DNA of 14,987 nucleotides, taken from Hymenopellis radicata. Its lineage: Eukaryota; Basidiomycota; Agaricomycetes; Agaricales; Physalacriaceae. Below the pieces are notes generated by a model. It did not search any database and was not told where the DNA came from. It saw only the letters and a list, made by a program, of their open reading frames with translations. Each line of letters starts with the position of its first letter. Position 1 is the first letter of the stretch. Position numbers and translations under genes: made by a program. Positions 7,844 through 14,987 of the stretch are shown here, piece after piece. Location of the stretch: positions 1 to 14,987 of the forward strand of contig JADNRX010001072.1 in assembly GCA_015501595.1 (NCBI GenBank), in the 5' to 3' direction.

Positions 7844-10800
7844 TCAACCTCTGAAGCTGTACGCAAACGGCTGGTGTTCCGTATGCGAGGGTGGGCGCAC
7901 GAAGACGTCCGGGAGGTTCTCCTGCTCCATCATAATACTCCGTGCTCGACTAGTGTCCGACCTCGCAAGGTTGTTCACATCAGGCGTCAGCTTGCGCCCT
8001 TTGCTCCGACCCACAGACAAGTTCAGAGGTTGCACCTTCTTCCTTGTTCCATCTGGAGGAGGGCTGGCATTGAGATCCCGGTTCTGCAACAACGAGAGCG
8101 GCCGCAGACCCTGCTGCACTGGCGAAGGAGTCGCTGACTTGGGAGACTTCTTCTTTGGCATAAGAGGACGAACAGCCCGAACGAAGGAGTGCATTCTGGT
8201 CACGGCATTCGAAGGCTCTGCGCGCTGCTGTGCCGGTGGAGCCGCATTTTCATCCGACTTGAAGTAAACAATGCTCGAACGGCGCTTCTGCTTGTTGGTA
8301 CGAGGTGCGGGGGTACGAGTAGGCAAAGGCGGTACTTCGTCCCTTCCAGCTGTTTCATATCGGCCAGCGCGATTATTGTGGGGAGTACTCTCGGCCAGGG
8401 GGCCATCTCCATCTTCGATGGCTTTCATGAAGGAAATCCCGTCAATGTCCTTGTCGAACTCGAACAGAGTAACAGTTGAGGCGGCGGAGGGCAGCGGCCT
8501 GTCGATCGTGACCACGGAGTTACGAGCCGTATCAACGTTGTGAGGGACCTCCGCGCGCAATCCAAGCGAGCGAGTAGAAAAAGTCCGACCAAGGTTAGCA
8601 CCATGACGCTCTTCTGGAACGACTTGGAGACCACCAGTCGCGGTAGGAAGATAGCTGGGAACAGAATCAGCACCAAATACAGTGTTGCGGCGTCCAACAT
8701 CGATGTTGCTGGCAGGGGACGTATAAGTTTCCAGCGCACGGCCAATTTCTACAGCCAAAGAGTGTATACCATCCTTGCCGAGTCCGAGGCTAATAAACAG
8801 GTGAGAACATGCTTGCTACAGAAGAGAAATGAAACCAACCTGGGCAGGCTGAAGTGAGCCCTCTTGTGAGACTCCTTCCTAGCCTTAGACATCGCAGCCT
8901 TCGTCCTTGCCGGGGTCGAGTGGAAGTCGGGGGACGGGAAGTCCATGTCCTCGGGACTTCCGTGGCCGAATTCACCCATGGTCAGTTTGCGTCCAGTCTT
9001 CTTGGCACCTTTCCCTCTCGCGGTCCAATCCCTCTCTTTGATCTTCATATCCTGTCCAACCTTCAAACCCGGAACGAGGATAGGAAGCACGCCGGCAGTA
9101 AGAGCATCGATCTCGTTCAAATCATCCACAGCGCCGAATGAGAAGCCTGATGAATAGGACTTCTTATGTTTAGCAAGACGTGCTGCGCGGACATTAGGCG
9201 GGGTTGGAGGAAGAGGGAAAGCAGGTGGAGGACTAGGCGCGTATCCACGCGGTTCTGTTGGAGTAGACGGTTCCATGACGGATGACACCGAACGAGTTCT
9301 GAGATGGCTCTTCGAGACACGACGGACAGCAGAGGTCAAGGCTTCGTCAACGTTGAGGTCAACATCCTCAAGAGGAGCTTCGCCATCTACATCAAGACCC
9401 TGCTTTTCAGGAGATGCGGAAACTAGCATAGTTCTGGCCAAAGTCGAATAATGGCGCTGCGCAATCATGATCTGCGACGCATATGCCATACTAGCATCAC
9501 CTCCAGAGAAGTGAGAACTAGCCTTTGAGTCCTTGCGGATGCGACCGAATTGCTCGCTTGTTTCCGACTGAGGTGTGTTATGGATGGAAGGTGACAGAGA
9601 AGAATCATCCATCCGAAGAGAAATGGGCGGTGAGAGCTGTGGTTCATCGTCGTCGTCTTCAGTTGGGAGCACAGAGAGCTTGGGACGAGGTGACATCATT
9701 CCTAGAGCACGACCAACTTTACTCTTGCCCTCGACAGCATCACCATTGGTAATCCAAACGTCTCCGCTGCGTCTTCCTTCGACCACAGTAGCATTTGTGC
9801 TTGTGCTGCGCTTGTACTCGCTGGAGAACATAGGTGTAGGGGTACTTCCAATTGGAGAAGGGCCACGCAGAAGGCTCGTAGGAAGCTCTCCACGAATGTC
9901 AAATAAGCCGGAAGGAATGGGAATGGGCGATCGCAACAAAATATTTAAAGCCAGGATGGGGGACGACATCGTCAAGGAAAGGACAAGCAGAATGGAAGAT
10001 ATGGCCGAGGGAGAACTGCCTTCGACCGCATTGATAGGTACGGATAGGAAAGACCCTATAAACGGTCCGTGAGCAATGTTCAATTTAAGCGTACTAAATA
10101 AACAAACCATAGGAACCCAGATCATAGCCAACCAAGCGACACCACGGTAAACGGAAATGTCCAACTGTGTACCGGAAGTAGCAGCTAGGCTTGCGAGATT
10201 CTTTTCTGCGTCCTGGGGAGCGTATCCGTAGCCACCAAGGAACTTGTGCGCTAGACATGGCAGGCGTGACAGGGCTAGAGACAGCCGTTCCAGATGGAAG
10301 TAAAGTGGTGTGTACATTTGTCGTACTTCCATTATGCATTGAACTTTCCTCCGACATGTCATCCCGCTGAGTAGCAGGGAACGACCATGCTGACGGTGTG
10401 GTATGGGAGCCGTTGGTGGACGTCAACCAAGACGTCTGGGATCCCAATCGTTGGCGAGGGTACTCAGCAAGTAACGGCGAAGGGCCTGGAGAAGGACTCT
10501 CCCGTCTGAATGGATCGGGATCACTCATCTGAGCAGCTGTGGGGGAGAACTGCCCGTAAGGGGAAGGGAGAGGCGGAACGGGAGGAACATTATTAACGTG
10601 CGGGGTGGAGGAACCGAACCAGAATGTCGACTTTACGGGGACAGACGGATTATGGGACCCTTGAGGGCGACCCCCGTGACCATAGTTGGATGTTGTTACC
10701 GTGTGATGAGTGGAGAATGACCATCCAGATATAGATCCATGGCTAGAACCGTGGCCACCGGCGGTGGAGGTAATCCAAGACGCACCATCTCTGATAGCGT

Positions 10801-11559
10801 CTATGTCCTCTGTGGCGAACGATGGGCGGGGCTTCTCCTCAACCTGCCAAGAGTCGTGCTCCTCCGGAATGGATGCAAGATTACCCTTGATTATGAGTAG
10901 AGTGCCAACGAGGCATCCAAAGGCCACGCTGCTGAGTACAGCAATAGTAGATGAGTAGGCAAGGAGCCCAGTGAAAAGAGTGGCGACGCCAGCACCCGAG
11001 AGAACGCCGGCGATAGATGTGGAAGTGATGATGAGAAGAGCAGTAGGCGCCCACAGCATCCAATGCTTGGTGCCGAAGGACACAGAGCGACCCATGCGAA
11101 CGTGGAGGAGGGTGATTGCGGCGACCATGAGAAGGCAGGTCTGTCTGACCGTCAGCGCGAGCCAAACTCGTACAGAGGCGGTGGGGTCATTGATAATAGT
11201 CAATCCAGATGGACCTCCAAGCGTTTCCATGATTACCTGCCATACGACCATGGCAAGGGCGAGCAGGTCGAGAGAGGCGAGCCATATGTGACTGCAGAAG
11301 AATTAGCGGAAGTTTCCTAGACCGCGATAGAACGCACCTCTTGTCAGCTGGAGATAAAGAGCGAAAGTTAGGAAGACCAAATTCAGACTGGAAAGTTTGT
11401 CAGGCACATGGAAACCAGCTAAAAAAGCCGACGTACTGGAGCAACACGTCTACTCAACGGATGGGGCGGCAAAATAGGGATAACAATGCGAAGGATAACA
11501 AATGCAGAGCATATGAAGGAAAAGAGGGCGAGAGCTAAAGACGGAATAAGGGGAATCAT
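7844..11559 (-). CDS. Multi-pass membrane protein with long Ser/Pro-rich cytosolic regions, function unknown
   Basis: Five exons (minus): 11437-11559, 11338-11387, 10327-11291, 8840-10274 and 7844-8789. The introns are 49, 46, 52 and 50 nt. The spliced frame is 1172 residues, stop TGA at 7844-7846. The start MIPLIPSLALALF is the first ATG in its frame and opens straight into a membrane helix. Predicted helices: about 4-30, 59-82, 99-121, 135-154, 158-176 and 171-192 (the last two form one long hydrophobic stretch). Then comes a loop of about 230 residues rich in Ser, Gly, His and Pro (about 195-420), two more helices at about 423-442 and 469-493, and a disordered tail of about 680 residues with proline runs (PSPPPAFPLPPTPP), many SP/TP sites and basic clusters (KKKSPKSATPSP). 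The tail includes FSLPSLGLGKDGIHSL across intron 4 and ends NLPDVFVRPPSHTEH. I take it to be a conserved basidiomycete membrane protein of unknown role; many SP/TP sites suggest phosphorylation. Weakest point: intron 3 (10275-10326) has donor GTACGA but no clear branch point, and an alternative acceptor would drop eight residues. Confidence 0.82.
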
Positions 11560-12207
11560 GGTATAGGTGAATTCGATAGCGTGAGGGCGTCGTGCGTGTA
11601 GGCGTAATGCCCGTTGTCGTTGAGAACGTGAGTCTTGAACTGGCTCCTGGTCGTCGTGGGTGCGTAAGAGCGCAGGAATTTTTTGTTTGGTCAATGTTGA
11701 TTTTAATCAGAACCAAACTTCGAGATCACGTGCGCGCGTCATCTCTTCCCGGTCCTTGTTCTGTATTTGCTCCGTCTTCAGCATTCCGCACTCTTGGCTT
11801 CAACACTCTTTACGAGATCGCTTCGCGTTCCGTGAATTAACGTCTTCTAATCCCCTAAACGTAAATCGGTTCAAGAAACTTCATTCAAACTGTAAGAGTT
11901 GTGCGCTTCTTACGGGCTCAGGTAGTCCGTTCCAGGCGGGCGACGATTACGTTGGTGTAGCGGCGTGAGCTAGAACCGGAATCCTCTCAAGAGTCGGGCT
12001 GAGCGGCGCAGAACTGCGACCAGTGCTCAGAGGACACGACGGTTAAGATAAGATTTGATTGAATTGTTATACGTATTGTACAACTAGTAACTATTCGGCA
12101 CAGCGGCCCTACGTAGTGAGAGAGATAAAAGAAAGAAAGATGGTCACCATGATCTCTTACAGTACCCCCCCAATCTAGAACTACGTTTAGATAGATCGGC
12201 CGGAAAT
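11560..12207. other. Intergenic region upstream of the membrane-protein gene, no gene seen
   Basis: Presumed promoter and 5' UTR of the minus-strand membrane-protein gene and 3' flank of the relic gene. Plus-strand ORFs of 82 and 102 codons overlap here but show no protein-like features. A CACGTG palindrome (11727-11732) about 168 nt upstream of the ATG is a possible bHLH/E-box site. Confidence 0.55.
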
Positions 12208-14987
12208 TCAGCGAGCTGATTCTAACTTCATCCCATGAGTGCTCCCAGCCGTCCCGAATGATTCCACAGCTCTGTCCATGTCTGCCAACCGAGGCGTGTA
12301 CGGTCTGACGCCTCTGAACCGCCGGTAATAATCACGATACAAGTCCCGGAACCCCTTTTCTGTGCGCGATGTCGGATCGTCTGGGTTCTTGGAGGTGAGT
12401 TCCCTCCAAATACGCCGGAATACTTGATCAGAAATGTGATGCCAGACGCCTGCGAAGTCTCTGGAAGTGTTGTCCGCTTCCAGTAACCACATGTCCTTCA
12501 TGATTTGACGTGTCATTTTGTCTGAGGGCCAGATCCAGCGCGCCTATGGTTCTTCATTGGATCTTCGGGACAGGATCCATTGTACCCCACACGGTCTCTT
12601 CCTCGTCCTGAGTCAGTTCGTCTCCGATGAGTAGGCAATCCGAATCTGTGTCACTGTTTGTATATCCCGATAGGTGGCGGGTTACGTTGATGGATGGTCC
12701 CTGGAACACGCTCTCTGCCATCTCGGGGTCGATCAGCATTACGATCCGAGCCATGTTTCCTCCGCGTTCGATCATGCAACGAGCTCCATGAGGAGTATGC
12801 AAGATTGCGAAGACCTTCGCCTTCCAGTCGTCGGCCATGGCTTGATCGCCTGCGTTCCAGATACACCGTTTCGTCTGTGTGCTGTAGGCTCGACTCGATT
12901 TAGCTAGGTAACGCTGCGAGGCGGTGACGGCTTTCAGCTCTGGCAAAATCTCCTTGAACTCGTCGACCCGGTACATGATCCTGAATCCGATGGAATGTGC
13001 AACCATATGCTTGAGTAGTTCCTCTATTGTCCGAGCTTCCGGATGGATTAATCCGAAATAACGCAGGTACGCTTCTTGCTCTCTCGACAGCGAGATATAC
13101 CCGAACTTGGCGGCGACTTCGGAGAAGAAGCACTCTTGCATTAAGGATGGTAAGTAGGGTCTGTCGGGAAGACAATGATGTCCCCATATAACCAGGTTCC
13201 AGGCCGAACGACGCGTGTCAGGCAAGCGCTCCCAGATTTTCGCGTGCACCGATAACCCTAGACGTCTTCGCAGATGTGGTTCGTCCGAGTCCAGACTGAA
13301 TCCTTCGGGAATTCTGTAAGCTGCCACGCCGTATTCCATGTCGAGGAAACGTTCGGTTTGAGGAATAAATTCGGATAGGGTGACCCACTCGTATTCGCTT
13401 TCAGCGTCGACGAACTCTGGCTCCGAGCTCAAGTGAGTGAAATTGGGTGAAGGAGGATTCCCTGGGTCATCGTCCCTCTCGGGTTCGTCATTTACAGCCT
13501 CTGACTCGTGTAGACGTTCTTCCAGAGAGCGGGACGCCTCACAAGGCCTTTTTGCGCTGGATCCATCCTGACTGAAAGGGATGTCTCGTTTGCCCTGATG
13601 TCCGGGACTTGATCGAGGTACTCTAGTTGACGAGATCCTTTCGGCAAGATTTGGCGTAGGTGACGCTTCCGCCATCGTGATGTCTTCTTGAATCGCCGAA
13701 GAAGATGCTTGAAACGATCTCGCCGCAATGAATGACTTGCTTGAGAGCGGAGTGGTACGGTAATCGCTAGCGGGCGGTCGAAGGTGATCGTACTCTTCGT
13801 CGGGTACCCACGCCTTGCCTTGATAGATATATATCCTCTCTGTGGGCCGCAGGACCATCGATAATGCTCTCGCGCTAGACAGGTTCGAGGATAGTCGTCG
13901 GCGTCGCGCATACGCTGAATGGTATCTCCGATCTTGATTCGAGCTGGTCCAGGATGAAGGTATTCCTCCCAATTAACTAGCAGTCGCCATGCTAAGAACT
14001 CCACCTGTTGCGAGTCGGGACGCCTATGATTGACGCCAGTTCGCTCGTCTAAGACGTGGTAGTCGTAGAGGTACTTGAACGCTACCCACTTCTTCTTGCT
14101 TACTTCGTGTGGTCGCCACCCGGAGCATCCGTCATGGTTACCACTGCTTGAGACTCGATGAACCGACTTTGTTGAGCTCGATAAAAGGGTACTTCGACTC
14201 GCGGGCGAAAATCAAGTCAAATTTCTGAGCGTCTGCCCAAGCGTCCGAAAGCTCCGTCGAAGGCGTAAACCCAACTCTAGAACCATTTTCGACTTCGAAC
14301 GCGTGGATCGCATTGATCAACTCGACGTTAAATTTAGCCGACTTGGGCCCAATTTTCTCCCCTTCGATGTTAAACACCAGATACGGAATTCCACACATTG
14401 ATAAGTGCCAGAGATTTACGTTACGCCAGTCCGTCGTGAAATCAACGATAAATCCCCGTACGTCTGAGAGACATCCGATGAACTCGTCAATGACTTCAAC
14501 GATATGCTCGGCAACGCCACGTTTCCACTCCCAAAGGCTTACGTACCATACGATCCATCCTAAATGTTCCAGGATGCAGCAACGGGCTCGGTACGCGGAA
14601 AGATTAAGATCATATTGGGAGTCGTACACTTTCTCGAGATCAAGGATGGAGAATGAGGAGGGAATAGGAACGTCTGGGGACAGTGTGGCAATCCTCTCAA
14701 AGTCTCTACAATGGGTGGCCAGAGCTCTAACTCCTGCCGCCAGTCCTGCAAGGTCTCCTCGTTCAACCGCCAACCCTTCTCGTCACTGCCGTCTTCGCAG
14801 GGAGCTGGATCGGCAAGGGCCCACATCCAACCCATTCCAGGAAAATGTGGGTCTTCGACGGTAGGAATAAACCCTCTCCAATGAGCTGAGGGATCCCATC
14901 TGGTCATGTAATACATACCCTCGATGTTGACGCCGGACGGAAGAAGTCGCTCGAGGGAGTCTGATCCAAGTAGTCGATGGTATTGAC
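12208..14987 (-). pseudogene. Frame-broken gene of an Agaricomycete multicopy family (5' end beyond window)
   Basis: Reading right to left, coding sequence passes through several frames. Segment 1 (14987 to about 14680) is open to the edge, with GVNIEGMYYMTRWDPSAHW and HFPGMGWMWALADP. Segment 2 (about 14680-14138) has LEHLGWIVWYVSLWEWKRGV and RGFIVDFTTDWRNVNLWHLS, stop TAA at 14138. Segment 3 (about 14190 to about 13900) has GWRPHEVSKKKWVAFKYLYD and EFLAWRLLVNWEEYLHPG. Segment 4 (about 13950-12554) has 450 or more open codons including FIPQTERFLDMEYGVAAYRI and LRRRLGLSVHAKIWERLPDT, stop TGA at 12554. Segment 5 (12543-12208) has ARWIWPSDKMTRQIMKDMW and TSRTEKGFRDLYRDYYRRF. I recall this order of motifs from uncharacterised mushroom proteins that occur in many copies; function is unknown. 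No usable intron explains the first three frame changes. The last could be a 49-nt intron (12544-12592) with a poor GTGTGG donor. Frame breaks with otherwise preserved coding suggest a young pseudogene; sequencing indels are the alternative, although three neighbouring large genes are intact. Confidence 0.65.

Noticed and set aside
7743..8267. 174-codon plus-strand ORF with a Ser run
   Set aside because: Its Ser run comes from the CAT repeat read in another frame, and the rest is antisense to the membrane-protein tail.
8189..8857. Several plus-strand ORFs of 90-105 codons
   Set aside because: They are antisense to the long Ser/Pro-rich tail of the membrane protein, whose biased composition keeps other frames open.
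9575..10072. 165-codon plus-strand ORF
   Set aside because: It is antisense to the membrane-protein exon 4 and consists mainly of Ser/Arg/Gly-rich shadow sequence with no own motif.
11592..11968. Plus-strand ORFs of 82 and 102 codons upstream of the membrane-protein gene
   Set aside because: No signal peptide, domain or plausible composition; they overlap each other in different frames in a promoter region.
1..14987. tRNA, rRNA, CRISPR or complete transposon
   Set aside because: I saw no cloverleaf-like segment, rRNA sequence, spaced direct repeats, transposase or reverse-transcriptase motifs on either strand.

Overview
The window looks like nuclear DNA of a filamentous basidiomycete, most likely an Agaricomycete. 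Genes are dense, lie on both strands and are cut by many very short introns. The 18 introns I could place and size are about 44-63 nt, with GTRNGT-like donors, CTNAY-like branch points and YAG acceptors. Several proteins match fungal or Agaricomycete family patterns. I see no bacterial operon, rRNA, tRNA or CRISPR signal. All gene models below were spliced by eye and all family names come from recalled motifs, not from a search.

Layout, left to right: (1) 1-401, minus: the 5' end of a Tsr4/PDCD2-type ribosome-biogenesis gene running off the left edge. (2) 1008-1676, plus: a five-exon gene for a 147-residue secreted eight-cysteine protein, resembling the small glycan-binding Y3-like proteins of mushrooms; no exon is longer than 159 nt, so it is nearly invisible without splicing. 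(3) 1704-2248: non-coding, with a perfect 15-bp inverted repeat. (4) 2249-5363, minus: a six-exon, 952-residue P-loop NTPase of the Crinkler-like type expanded in mushroom genomes, with acidic C-terminal stretches. (5) 5364-6182: an intergenic region with TATA boxes on both strands. (6) 6183-7365, plus: a four-exon gene for a Sos7-like kinetochore coiled-coil protein. (7) 7366-7843: convergent 3' ends, purine-rich, with a (CAT)6 tract. (8) 7844-11559, minus: a five-exon gene for a 1172-residue multi-pass membrane protein of unknown function with long Ser/Pro-rich cytosolic parts. (9) 12208 to beyond the right edge, minus: a large coding relic of an Agaricomycete lineage-specific family, broken by at least three frame changes plus a doubtful junction near its 3' end.

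The genes do not form a pathway. Conserved housekeeping genes (Tsr4-like, Sos7-like, the membrane protein) are interleaved with fast-evolving accessory genes (the secreted cysteine-rich protein, the Crinkler-like NTPase, the decayed multicopy-family gene). The most interesting material is in the accessory genes: the hidden secreted protein, the NTPase with an altered Walker A motif and a possible degenerate nuclease region, and the frame-shifted relic.
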